The notes beneath the pieces were generated by a model that worked only from the letters and a program-made list of their open reading frames with translations, was not told the origin of the DNA and did no database searches. From NCBI GenBank assembly GCA_013397935.1, contig VZRN01005169.1, forward strand, positions 1,806,348 to 1,870,347: a DNA stretch of 64,000 nucleotides. Reading direction: 5' to 3'. Shown one piece after another: positions 1-12,430 of the stretch (the stretch's first letter is position 1; every line of letters begins with the position of its first letter). Source of the stretch: Dasyornis broadbenti (taxonomy: Eukaryota; Chordata; Aves; Passeriformes; Dasyornithidae). The translations under genes and the position numbers were made by a program.

Positions 1-1044
1 AACTTGTAGATGTTGGCCAGTTTGAATCCAAGGTTCAACTCCACATTTTAACACCTTAAAAACCAGATAAGCTGGTCAGACACCACCAGAGTATCTTTAT
101 TCTGATGTGCTTTTAAGTCCAAGGGCCATCAGTGAAACATCTCCAAGCCACATAAGTCAGAGTAAAAATGAATTTTTTTTAATATCCTCAGTGAGATTTT
201 CCCAAAATGTAATAATCATGCTACTCTCAATAATTTTGACTATGTAAATACTTTCACTGCAATTCAAACCCTATCACACAGCTGGCAAGACAGACCAAGG
301 AAAACGTGAACCACGTGGCACTGGAAGTGCAAAAGGCTGATACATGACAGAAGGGAGCTTTATGGGATTCCAGAGAACAACAAATGGATGACATGAAGAT
401 CTGGCTTATTCAGCCAGGTCTCATTTCATAAAAATCTTGGAAATTCACAAGCTTTATAACGTTTGTTATAATGTTTGTAAGACCATCTCTGCAGGCTGTC
501 TGACTGGTGTCTCTGACTCTTTAACAATGCATAATAAAGCCATATTTAATACACATGTACTTTTCAATCGAGAAGTTGATGCAATTATCAAAAGCGAGCA
601 ACTAAAGATAAAGCAGAGCAAGCCATCAGATGCAGAGGGACTATGCACAAAGCCCTAGGTGCAAATATTCAAAGCATTAACACAGGTCGCTCCACCTGTG
701 CTGTGTACATGCAAATGGGTATTTCCCAGACTGACTGGAAATACTCAGCAACTTTCCTGAGATAGCTAACAACATCACCTAAAAGCACTACTGCACAAAG
801 AAATAAAGCTTTGTTATTTTGTTATCAAAGAATAAGACATCTAATGCTAATTTATTTCTCAGTGCTATCCTTTTCATTCTGTGTATATCCACACCTGTGC
901 TGTACTTTCAGGCTGTCCATTGCAGCTTTTAGAGCAAACACCACGCTGACCAGAATATACCACACTTTAAACTTTGCCTTCTTTCTCCAGGCATTCTGAA
1001 CACAGAAGCAGTGAGAATCACGATTCCACTGCAAGACATAACCT

Positions 1045-1140
1045 ATGTTTCACAGATGGGAAAATTAAGGCACTAATGCTCAGATGGGTTTCACTGAGCT
1101 ACAGAAGCCTTGGTAAACACCACATTAGTAACCCAGACAC
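1045..1140 (-). mobile_element. MIR-like SINE remnant
   Basis: TTTCACAGATGGGAAAATTA and AGGCAC, followed by TGAGCTACAGAAGCCTTGGT and a TTAGTAACCCAGAC stretch, follow the order of the reverse complement of a MIR core (acagatgaggaaactgaggc, then the cttgcccaaggt and agctagtaa blocks). It is diverged and has no clear ends. Confidence 0.45.
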
Positions 1141-1424
1141 TTTCCCTTCTTTCTACAGTCAATAACAAGAAACAAGGGGACCAGACATCCCTGCCAAAGA
1201 TTTTTAGGTAAATGGACTTCTCTTTCAGGTTCTGTGAGGTGTGGAGGGTATTAACCATGTTTTATATACTTTCTGCACAGAAATGCCTCTAGGGAGAGTG
1301 GTAGCATCAACCAGACACTTCAACCTACCTAAAAATTTGACTTAGCCCCTACAGGACTTTCCCCACTGCCATGCAGTAGGACAAAAAACCTATTAAATCT
1401 GTAAACACACCCCTTCAGAGAAGT

Positions 1425-1495
1425 GCTAGGTCACCAGCAGATAAAGGAATAAAAGCAGGACTCAAGTCCCAGACTTCGGTTTCAAATGCCAGCTC
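1425..1495 (-). mobile_element. MIR-like SINE remnant
   Basis: GGTCACCAGCAGATAAAGGA, then AGCAGGACTCAAGTCCCAGA, resembles the 'aaggtcacacagc-agtaa-tggcagagc-aggactcgaacccagg' part of a reverse-complemented MIR. It could be a second copy, or the continuation of the remnant at 1045-1140 split by about 285 bases. Confidence 0.45.
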
Positions 1496-2477
1496 ATGTA
1501 TTTTTTAAATCCTCTTTAGCTTCTATATTCATCTTCATGCCAAATGGTACAGTCTGACTGACATTGACCTTTCATGTATAGGAAGCTACACAGAGAGAAA
1601 TGATGTGGTCATTAAATTCCTAGTTTCTAAAATTTTGGCTGGAATTAAGATCCAGTATTAAATCAGTTAAATAAGATTATCTAAAAGAATGAAAAACTGA
1701 CTAAAATATATTAAAAATCAGACCTTTTCTTCCACTTTTTTTCTGCCCAAGTAGTCCTAGCTATCCTTGGCCATCCAAAAAAGGTGGTAAACATAATTCA
1801 CTATTTTCTCACCAAACTCCATGTTCTCTGTCACAATGTGAACAAAGGACATTTTTTTCTTTCTTTCAGGTGGTTTGATGGACTAAAGAAGACAATGTCT
1901 TAGAAAATGTCTGCCTAGAACTGATGGAAGAAAAAAAAATTGTGGGTAATCCAAAAAGAAAGAATATAGTGAATGTGCTGCAGAGTCTTTAAATGGGAGT
2001 GAGAGCTTTGAGCCTGGTGCACACAGGTCAGTCAGCACTTTCAGAACTTAAGAAAAGTATTTTGAGAGAAATGAAATAACTGCACAATGATGCTGTGCCA
2101 TGCACTATCTGTTTCATTAGTAAAAGAGTTGAAAAATGTTTTAATCAAAGCTGTTTCGTCTTTCCATACTTGCTATAGCCACCAAAACACAGAACAGAAT
2201 GGGATGCAGTCCCGGCTTTCAACACTACCAAACTGGCTGGAAGCATCAGTAAATTTGGATGATTTGGGGTGCTTTTCTGTTATTTTGTTTTTCTGCCTTT
2301 CAGTATCAAATACTACCCATACCCACAGGCTATGTTCAGCTTGAATACAATTCTGCCAAATCTCATGGGGTATATAACATTTGGATCTTACATGTCTTAA
2401 AAGTACCACAAACAATGCAAAACCCCCTACAAACAACAACTGAATAATTCTCAGAGAGCCCTCAGGGCTTTTACCAC

Positions 2478-2575
2478 TACCCATAAGTAAATTGAGGCAC
2501 AGACATACAAAAAAGACATCCCTAAAGGCTTGTGAACTCTGCAGGTGGAGCTGCAGCTACAACTCACCAGCACTT
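2478..2575 (-). mobile_element. MIR-like SINE remnant
   Basis: CATAAGTAAATTGAGGCACA, then CCTAAAGGCTTGTGAACTCT, then GGTGGAGCTGCAGCTACAAC reads in order as a decayed MIR core on the minus strand (gaggaaactgaggcacag, cccaaggtcacacagct, ggcagagctgggatttgaac). Confidence 0.5.
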
Positions 2576-2885
2576 CTCTCCTGTTTATTATCCTGTAGGC
2601 TTCACCTTACAGGCTGTTTCCCAAAAAGTAATCCTCCAAAGCACGAATTTTCATAGTTTTTATTCATTTTTGGGCCTGGATTCTTTATAAACAACAACCG
2701 AGGCAAAAGATAGATTGGCAGCCTACCATACTGAGCATTCACTGAAGCAATTATAAGAGTGTCTGGGTGTGGGACCATGGGGAGATGCAGACCTGGGATA
2801 CAGCATCCACCCCAGTGCAGAGTGGAATAGACCCAAAGTGATGGAGATGCTGGGCCCGGTTTCAGTGCTGCACAAGGAAGGGTTA

Positions 2886-3382
2886 TCATACAATAGAATC
2901 ACAGAATGGTTTGGGCTGGAAGGAACCTTAAAAATCATCTTGTTCCAAACCCTCTGCCATGGGCAGGGACATCTTCCATGAGACCAGACTGGTCCAAGCC
3001 TAGTCTAACCTTGCCTTGAATACTTCGAAGGATGGGGCATCCACAACTCCACTGGGCAACCTGTTCCTGTGTCTTACTGCCCTTACAGGAAAGCATTTCT
3101 TCCTAATATCTAATCTAAACCTGTCCTCTTTAAGCTTAAAGCCATTTCCCTTTTTCTTATCACTACACGATCCTGTCAAAAGTCCCTCCCCAGCTCTCTC
3201 CAAGCCCCCTTTAGGAACTGGAAGGCGCAATAAGGTCTCCCCAGAGCCTTCTCTTCTCCAGGATGAAAAAGCCCCAACTCTCTCAGTCTTTCCTCACAGA
3301 GAGGTGTTCCATCACTCTAATCATCTTGGCAGTGCACCTCTGGACTCGCTCCAAGAGGTCTGTGTATCATGGTCCTTCCCCT
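2886..3382 (-). mobile_element. CR1 LINE 3' fragment
   Basis: It begins with the octamer-like AATAGAATCACAGAATGG followed by TTTGGGCTGGAAGGAACC, the reverse complement of the CR1 3' terminus, so the element lies on the minus strand with its 3' end at the left. The body follows the usual CR1 3' region (CATGGGCAGGGACATC, then GGAAAGCATTTCTTCC, then CTTCTCCAGGATGAA). Similarity fades after about 3380. It is 5'-truncated, as most CR1 copies are, and moderately diverged. Confidence 0.93.
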
Positions 3383-6060
3383 CATCCCATCCTTTAAATA
3401 CATGTAGTTCCATTTATTTACTACTCCAAACCCTGTTACGTAATTCCTTTCTGTCTATGGTGCCCAACACAACAGGATCTTGATCCCTTGTTGGAGCCCA
3501 ACAGCTGCTGTAAAACAACATTTTTAATCTGTTTTATCCAGTCCTAGTGAATGAAGTTTTAGCAGGTATTTTTTGCCTGCTCTGCCAACTAGATACTTCA
3601 TAAAGTGAAACAGAATCTCTGCTTCCTTCAGGGCACCTGCTTTCAATTACAGGAAACATACGGCACCTTCAGATTTTTCAGCTTTCAACATCTGTGCTTT
3701 GCAGGTACGATTTGTTGCATTCAAATTACTGCTAAAGCTGCAAGAATGGTGTCGAGATTTCAGGGACATGCTTGAGAAACACTGGAGATGGACAGAAAGT
3801 AATGATTATTTGCAATTGCTTTTTAATGACTGATTAATGCCTGTTCTGAACCAAATCCTTTAAATTGTTTAGAAATCTCACCTTGTTCCTCTTGGAAAGT
3901 CCATTCAGCCTCAGCTTGATTAGAAACATCACCTTACCCTGTAGCAGACGGACATACTGGCATTGCTATCCAGCCAAATACACCAGTCTCACACCTTACT
4001 CCGGAAGATAACACTATAAATAATGCCTTTAAAAGGGAAAACAGCCTGTTCTATCAGTCAGGCACAGCTGGTCACCACGCTGGGATGAGACAGTGACAGC
4101 TACAGGTTTAATTCTGCACTGGGTTAAATACGTCAGTCAGGGACACCCACGCACACAGATTTATACTCGCCCACCTTTTCCAAACAGTGCTGCTGTGTAC
4201 ATACCAAACCAACTCATCTGAGCAACCCCTCAAGACTTCTCCAGGCTGGTGCAGTATGACATAAACCCGAGTGTCTTTTCCTAGGCACATCCAGGTGCCA
4301 GGTGATGGCAAGAATCTCAGATTAACCACCACCGTGGTGCTCCCTGCTCCCGCTGCCAGCCCTGCCTGCTGGCTCCTTATTTCACATATTGTCACATCAT
4401 AGCCAGCGCTTGCCAAATCGCACAAGCTAAAATAGAACTTCATTGCTGCTTCTGCAGGGTGTAGATCAGGAAAAACTTGCTGGTCCTATGGAATACCAGC
4501 CAGCAGCCCCAAAGTCTACCAGGAGACAGAAGGAGGTAAGGAGAAGCAGCAGAGGGCATGATGAACACTGCTATTACAAGGGAAAAACAGGGGGGAGCGT
4601 TTTCTAATCTAGACCTGAAGGAATAGATTTTCATGGATGGATGGGTGACAGATCTGTGGCAGAACAGGACTCATGGGAATGCAGTGTGGAATATACTCTC
4701 CAGGATCAAATCCCGTTGCTTTACTATATCCTAGAGTCTACTGGAGTATTTAGATATTTACACTCTTTATTATTATGTTGGTATTCTTTTATGAATTATA
4801 ACTACATTATATGATTTCATATTTATTTACAAGGATCATCCTTCTGCTTAAGGTGAATTTAGATCCTTTAGATCCCAATGAAGTGGAATTTCACTGGGCT
4901 GGCTTAAAATCACAGGAGATTCCTGTGGAGGTATCTGTGCTGAAGGAGTGCCCCTCCTTCACCGGCTCACTGTGCAAGCAGTTGAGAGCGCTGTGTATGT
5001 GAGAGAAATTAGGAACAGAGAAGAAATCAATTATTAGGCTTAAAGAAATCATGTCTTAAGAGGATGTTTTAGACTTGAAAAAACTTAGGAAACTAGAAAA
5101 CAACTTGGGTTTAATTAATGTAAGGCAAATCTCCCAAATTAATGCACACCAAACTTTCCAGCCAAGTCGTTTCTCTTAGATCAACTAATTTTGTGCAAGT
5201 TTGTACCTCAATAATGGGCAGAACATTCTGGCACCTACTAGTTTGTTTCACACCTTTTAACTTGGATTCAGCTCTGGACTTCTGTCTCCTCCAGTTCTAC
5301 TTCAGGAGACTGAAGCAGTAGGATGGGATCCAGGTTCATCTTTGCATTCCAGGCAGGCTACACCTCCTACGTTTGGTTCAGGACTTTTTCTAATTTAATT
5401 GTGTTTGCACTGGGATGTAAGTTAAGTCACAGCTCAACCATTAACTGTGCTCTGCTATGGCATCCACCCTCTATATTTGACTTCACTAACTGCCTAATGT
5501 TTTGCAGTGAGTTTCTGATAAGTATGTGTTTGCAGATTTTCATGACAGACTAATAACACCAAAGGAGGCTCCAGGAACGTTTTCAGTAAATATTATGTGT
5601 ATATTTTCTCAACAGTGTCTGCCTACCAGCACCTTCAGAGCTACATAATCTTATCTAGAATATGTTTGCATTCTGTTTGCACTAATCAATGTGGTCCATT
5701 GCTACTAAGCAAACTGTTATTTGATTAAAACATTATGCACAACGTAGTTCCAGGACAGACAATCATGTGGTTCTGAAGAGGCAGCAGTTTCTATTTCTGT
5801 CTTGCAAAATTCTGCTTGCCATCATTAGGTATTTCTTCATTAATCATACTGACTAATGAGTAGACAAAGGCCTTTACCTGGGCCAGGAACTTCTTGGTAT
5901 TTTGAGAAACTATTTGTTCTCCTGCCTTTGTCTTCTCTCTTCTCTATTGTTATTCCATATTTAGGCCTAGGATGGATGCCTGGAATGTAGGTCCAGCTGC
6001 AAATGATTTGAATTTGCAACAGCTTAGAGCAGGCATCTTCCCTTACTGTGTCAAGAGATG

Positions 6061-6275
6061 ACAGAACATCAATTCAGGGAAGATGCTCGAGCTTGGTGGA
6101 GAGCAGATGTTAGGCATCTTAACTTTTTCGAGCAATTTATTATATTGTCATCTTTTCGGCTGCTATCAGCAGATGGTTTAACAGTTTGGAGTGGTAGCCA
6201 AACTGAAAAGAATTGAGTAGTGCCACTGAGCGCATTAGATAGACGATAACTGATTAGGGCATTATCTTCTCATCT
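6061..6275. promoter_or_regulatory. candidate conserved non-coding element
   Basis: This non-repetitive stretch keeps several CpGs (CTCGAG, TTCGAG, TTCGGC, AGCGCA, GACGAT) in a CpG-poor setting. It contains TATTATATTGTCATC, an E-box-like CAGATGG and several GATA or TGATTAG words. The texture resembles developmental enhancers. Confidence 0.25.
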
Positions 6276-8394
6276 GAAATATGAAAATTGAATTCCACAC
6301 TCAGCCATTTGGACATGTCTCATTTGGTGTATAACAACAGTAAAATCTAAACTATAGCAGTCACCTATATATTCCATATCTGAAATAAATTTAAGCTAAG
6401 CTAGTTACTAGTAACAGCTGTGAAAGCACAGCCTCTGAAACTCATCTGCTGCAGACAAATCTCTAATCTCTTTGGCTCAGATTTATTAAATTTATGTGTG
6501 TGGGATTTCCTGTTTAGTCCGTGAAGAGAAATAATCATTTTACAGGGCAATTCAGACTTCAGGTGGACTAAAATGGAGGTAGAAATGTCTTTCCATTGAC
6601 TGTAGAGGCATCCTAGGGCAACTGTAGATAAATACTCTCTATCTGTAAAGGAGGGTAACAGCTTTGTCACAGCAATATCATGAAGATGAATAGAATACAT
6701 ATGGCTTAGAATAATGATAGCAATTATCTACCTCAGTTAGATAAAATTTCTTGTTTTCTGCTCAACTTGTCTGCTAATACTACACCAATATACACCTGCT
6801 CTGTAGAGGCAAAGTACTCCCTTTCTATTTCAACAGTTCAAGGTGTTGCTACAAATCCAAGACCAGAAAGGACATCCTGTGTCACCCAGGCAATGTGGGC
6901 AAACCCAAATAGTGATCTCATTAATCTCATTCACGTCCTGTAGCCCAGTGATGCCAGTAATAGGACACAGACTTTGTGCTGAGCCTGCACATCCTCAGCC
7001 CCAGGCATGTCAGGCTTGCCTATCTTGTATTGCCTGGTCTGGGGCTTCATTTCACCTGCTTTAGCTGCAGCAGCAATTTCCTTAATGACCAGGTGGCTAT
7101 TGCCTAATATATTTTACTTTTGCTTGTCTTCGCATAATGATGTGGTTGAAGTGTACTTTTTATACAGACAGCAGTAACATGCGGTTACTCTGAGCAGGAT
7201 GAAATATTTATGATCCCAAGGTAACAACAGAGTGCAGAGGAACACAGACCTGGTATCATAATGGAGAACTCAGAAGAGGCAACATGGTGTGCAGTGCAGA
7301 CGAGTGGAGGCATGAGCAAGTATCAGACAGGGCACAGACTGACACTCAAGACCCCAGGGCTACAAAACTCACTTAGAGCTGGCTAAAGAAATGCAAACCT
7401 GTGGTTTTACGGTAAGACAGAAAACATATCCAACATATGTAAGACATCACATGCATATTGAATGGGTGGTGTTGCAATCCAAAGGAGAAAGAGCAAGGTG
7501 TGAAAGAATGTTAGGAAACATAAAAAAAAATAAGAAGAAGCAGAACACAGAATGAGGATTAAGAAACCATCAACATCATGGTCATCATGGCAAAGGGGAA
7601 GAAGAAACCCCCACTATCAAGGTACCCCTCCCACTGAAGCCTTTGGTATCTGACTGCTTGCCCTAAGCACTTCCCAGCTCCAAAAATCAAAGTTCATGGA
7701 GTAAGGGTGAGCAAAACACCTTGGATGGGGTAGATACTCAGAAATGTGTCTATATCCATTTCAAATGTATCACTGAAGCTTTCCTCCCCCATAAAAGTGT
7801 TCTATCTCTTCTCGTAATAAGTAGATCTGGATTAATAACAATAATAATCTTTGATGAGACCATTAAGATTTCAATTACACTAATAACAAATTTTTGCCTT
7901 TTACATAGGGGGCACGTTTCACTTGCCTCTAAGAAGATTTTGAATCTGAAAACGTTCAATATTAAAGCTAGCCTCTTGCCTTCATTCCTCTTCTAAGACA
8001 GCCAGACCAGAAACTCACAGCTCTGAACAAGAAAATAAAAAAAGCAAAAAAACCTACTAATTTTTTAGCATGAATGTGGCCAGTTTCTATCCATTACTGT
8101 CTGGTGCTCCACTGTAGTTGTTTAGTCTTTCCATATGTACTTGCACAGTGAGCACACTCCTGTCAGGCACTGGAGAGCCTAATCAGGACAAAATCTTTCT
8201 AGCCTCAACTTGTAGGAGAGTCATGGCCTCTCACATATTTTTTTTCACAAAGAAAACCCCAGCACAGAAACAGAGCTTATTTAGGAAGTTTACAGTGAGA
8301 CATGATGTGACAGTTAAGAGGAAAAGCACAGCCACGACAATTTTATGCTGATTTCAAACATTTGGGTTTGCTGGAGTAGTTGTTGAGTAGTAAC

Positions 8395-8760
8395 AAAGCA
8401 AATTGCAAATACTACAACAATCATGATAATATGTTAATAGTTTTAATTGAAGTAATTTCTGCAGACAATGAGAATTATACCCTAATGTGTTAATTAATAT
8501 GATTAGGAAATGTTGTGAAAATGAGTATGTAAAATGATATCAGACGGTATCTGGAAAGGCGTGTACAGGGGCTGGCTCCTCCGAGCTCTCCTGGAGGTGA
8601 GATTTATGGACATTAACACACAAGGCTTCGGCAAGGTAAACAGCTGTTTCGATTTTAGTTATAATGAACATTAACTCCACATCTCCATTTCTGCTTAATT
8701 AAACCTCTGTCTCTGCAACCGATCAAGAGCAAACAGCAAAGGTAACAGGCACTAATTGGG
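8395..8760. promoter_or_regulatory. candidate conserved non-coding element
   Basis: This stretch is rich in homeodomain-like cores (TTAATTAATATGATTAGG, GCTTAATTAAACC) and POU-like ATGTTAATAG, with no repeat or coding signature. It resembles AT-rich developmental enhancers. Confidence 0.27.
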
Positions 8761-10014
8761 CCCTGTGCAATTTCAGCCTCAGCTTGGAGCCCAAGTGGTC
8801 TGTCTGAACCAAAAAACTCCTGCAAAATATAAAAGTTTCTCTGCTGCTCCTCTCTCCAGCATTCCCAACAATTTATTCACTCAAAGCCAAACAATGTATA
8901 TGCAACATAAAAATAAAAAAGATCATGTGAAAGCTCCTCAAAATGTAAGATGGAAAAGAATAAATTAAATGCCTTTTTAATGCTGTGCAGGTTGTCACTT
9001 CCTTATTATTTCTTATACAACATAAAGAAAGAAACCAAAACCCTGAACCCCTGTGAAACTCACAAAAATACTCTCGGAAATCTCCTGCTGGACATCTGAC
9101 AGCCAGCTCCTGGGCATTTTGATTAATCTTCACCCTCCCCAAGAGAGGATCACCACTGTGTCAGCACAGAGCTAACCACAGAACCAGCTCATGGAAGAGA
9201 TAGAGAAGGAGGCAGCAAGTAACCTGCTCTTTAAATGCACATAAAACCTCCATGAGATGCACCTACTAAAAAAGAAAGCCTCAAGAACTGTGGTGCTGTG
9301 CCCCAAATGTGTTTTGAAGAGTCCACAGCCTCTCTGTACAAAATGTCCCCCCGTCCTCCTCATGACATGCGCCAGCACTGAAGTGGCTCCATCTGAGAGG
9401 AACTGGACATGACAGAGCACAGACTGCTCCTACCACACTTACTGAGGGAAAAAACAAAAATAGAAGAACTTATGCCCCAGAGGACACCACAAGATACTTT
9501 CACATTATTCTGTTAATGAATCTTTAAGACAACATAGAATAAGAAAATGGTTGAAATACCTCACAGCCCCTCAGATGTGGAAGTGACAGCTGCAGCCTTT
9601 CTTCAAGTGCCTCACTTCATGAGCATGCTCCTCAAGGTTTCTTTCCGACCTACAACCTTTATCTGAGCTTCCTTTGTGGCTTAGTAATACAAAAACTGTT
9701 GCTAAATCGTTATGCTGAAACCAGTCACTCCCTGGTTAACTTTTTTTTCCCCCCCACAGCTGAAAGTTCACAAATGCAGTAGGCAAAAGCTAGGGAAAAT
9801 ACCCTGTGGTTCTCTACAAACACACAATAACCTTTAGTACAAAAATACATTTTAACTTGCAGCACAGTAATAGGCAATTGGGATTTACATGCACAACGAG
9901 GTTCATCTTCAAAAAGTACCATTTTGTAGCTCTCTGAAGGAAGTGGTAAATACTGTGCACGCTCTCACCCCTTCATGGGAGGCTGGCTACCTACGCCCTG
10001 AACTGAGAGCAGAC

Positions 10015-10215
10015 CTTAAGCATAAATCACTTAATTGCTCGTTTTATTTGATACCCAAGTACCTCATGTTAATAAAGTTAAGCATTAAAGAATTACAGTG
10101 TGACCAATTATACGCCCATCTCATAAAAGAAATATTACCGAAACAGAGCTGGGTCTGAAAGGCTCTCGACAACGTACAGCGTATGGCTAATTTTAGATGA
10201 TTCCTCAATCACTGG
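10015..10215. promoter_or_regulatory. candidate conserved non-coding element
   Basis: Words include AAATCACTTAATTGC, AGTGTGACCAATTATACGCC (with CCAAT) and a CpG-containing run CTCGACAACGTACAGCGTAT, in non-repetitive sequence. CpG retention and motif density suggest constraint. Confidence 0.25.
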
Positions 10216-12094
10216 AGAGTTTGCAGTGTACACAGCCAAGCCAGCTCAATCAACTGGCTTCTATCTCCATGACTCCAGGTCACATTATCTCATGAATGAA
10301 CTGTTATGTAGGTCAGTCAAGAGTCATCTAATTGAATGCAGGTTTCAGCCTTGGCATTTATGCTCTAGATATCAAAGCTGCAGACAATTGGGTAAGTCAA
10401 AAGAAAATATGAAGGAAAGGCTGTGATAATTAGGCTTTGTTTCAGGCAACAGGCATGGGAACAGATGCTAGCACAAACTTGTGTTTAGCCATTTTCATTT
10501 TAACTGGATTTAATGCAGGTGGAAACTGCAGGAGCAACAGGCTCAGTAGAGCGAGGAGCTTTGCTGGGCCACAGGTTGGAATTCAGTCACAAATCAAGTG
10601 CTGTCCTGCCTAAGTCCCTCAGCTTGGCTGGGAGGTATATTGGTCTCTGCTGAGGCATGTGCCAAATACGTGTCTGCTTACTTGCAGTAACTGATACCGC
10701 CGAGTCTCTTCACAGAGGCCCCTGGATGGTCATCAGGAAGGAATATTTTTGGTTGTTCCCAAATCAAGGTGGGTTTGAGACAACAACAGAAGTGAAAGTT
10801 TCCATTCTCCATCGCCAATCTGAGTCATGCTTGCACTTACATGTTTTAAAGAGCAAGGTCTTCAGGGAGACATCCCAGCATGGCTCATGAACTGTTTATT
10901 TAGCTCTGCAAGCAGAAAGCTGATGTAAAACACACTAGAGTTATAATCCTTGCAATATTTGGGTAAAATGAAGATTGTCATACTGGAGGATGCATAATGA
11001 AACTAAAGTGAGAGAGTTCTTGCTTTGTAGAAATGCTTTGACACACATTTCTTTTCACTTCCCCTTCAATCCAAACTATTCTAATTTAGATGCAAAAACA
11101 AAATTGTAACTGATTAAAACTGGGTTGGTGGTAGTTCCCGTATGAGGAAACACATGGCTCCCAATCAGATAAAAGCCAAGCTGTCTAAATGCAGCCCTGC
11201 CTGTACTTTATAACAGTGACCCAGCAGTTATTTATTAGTTATTTGTGTATTTTCAATTTTCAGAAACCGCTCATAAAGGATTTTCTCCTCCTTTGTGCTC
11301 CCCCAACTTTAAAAATAATTTCTGGAGAAAAAAGGGTTAAAACTACTGAAGTGAAAGCAAAATGCCCAAGGCCAAATTTTCCTGTAGCCTGAGTACTTGG
11401 TTGCATTTTCATCTTCTGTGTCCTGACAGCTGTTATCTTCAAGTGTGCTTCGACATGCCCACTGCTGTTCCAGCAGTCTTTTCTTCAACTCAGAGCTTGC
11501 TTTCAAGAGTTTTAAAACCTTGATGCATGCAAGTTGTATATGTGGGATGCAAGAAATCACACTTATTATATGGGAGATATCTTTTGCTGTCTTGTGCCCC
11601 ACCTGCTTCAAAACAATGATTTTTTAGAAGATTCCAAAGTATCTTAAAAAAAAAAATAAAATAAAGTAACCCCCTATATAGCCCTGTGTAACCCGCTCCC
11701 CATCTCAGAAAAAGCCTTTGCTTCAATGTTCTTATGTCCCAGCAACAACTGCTTTGCCCTCACACAGTGTGACTTGTAGGAGGATGTGAAAGTAGCTACA
11801 AACATCTGTTAATTAAGTCTCAGTTTGCACATGAGATGGGTAATACACTAATTTTACAAACTGAACCACACAGCACTGGATAAAGCTGGCCAACTTCAGT
11901 ACAAGACAGAAGGAGAGAGACTGAGTTTCCCTATTCTGGCTACTATTCTTGCAATAGAGTAAAACTAAAATAAAGGCTATATAAGTGCACCTGAGATGTT
12001 GCTGACTTCTACTTTGCAAAAGACGAAGTCAGAATAATTTTCCAGAAAATAAACACAGATATCCATACAAACAAAACTCTCCACAAACTAGTTA

Positions 12095-12430
12095 TTGATG
12101 AATAAAATTGCATCAGGTCAAATTTTCAAGACAGACTATTAATGTATTTTTAATAGCTGAACCAAGGGAAGGTCATTATGCAATGTTTTAATTCTAGTAC
12201 ATTAGTTTGCATTTATACATTAGCAGTTAATGTGATAGTGTCAAACTCTCCACTAGTTGTGACACCATAAAATATACAGGCTGTTTTATATTCTTTTGGA
12301 TAAAAAAATAACCAGAGCTATTATTAAGCTTTCCTTCTCCAGCCATTGGGAGAGTGTTTATCTTGCTGTATCAATTTTACATGCAAGACGAAAACTATAA
12401 TGGGAGGGCAACAGATGTGAAAAATGTAAA
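12095..12430. promoter_or_regulatory. candidate conserved non-coding element with inverted TGTCA sites
   Basis: This AT-rich, non-repetitive sequence includes GTCATTATGCAATG (POU/C-EBP-like) and TTGCATTTATACATTAGC. GTGTCA at 12238-12243 faces TGACAC at 12260-12265, an inverted pair of MEIS/TGIF-type half sites. Confidence 0.27.

Larger units (their letters stand above)
1..2885. other. non-coding, presumed CELF2 intron 1
   Basis: Apart from the MIR-like remnants listed, I see no gene, RNA gene or intact mobile element. Open frames here are short and unlike any protein I know. Intron assignment rests on the CELF2 exon at 51 kb and the absence of downstream exons in the window. Confidence 0.7.

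Noticed and set aside
3016..3483. 155-codon plus-strand open frame
   Set aside because: Most of it lies antisense within the CR1 3' region, which stays open by composition. It is not a gene.
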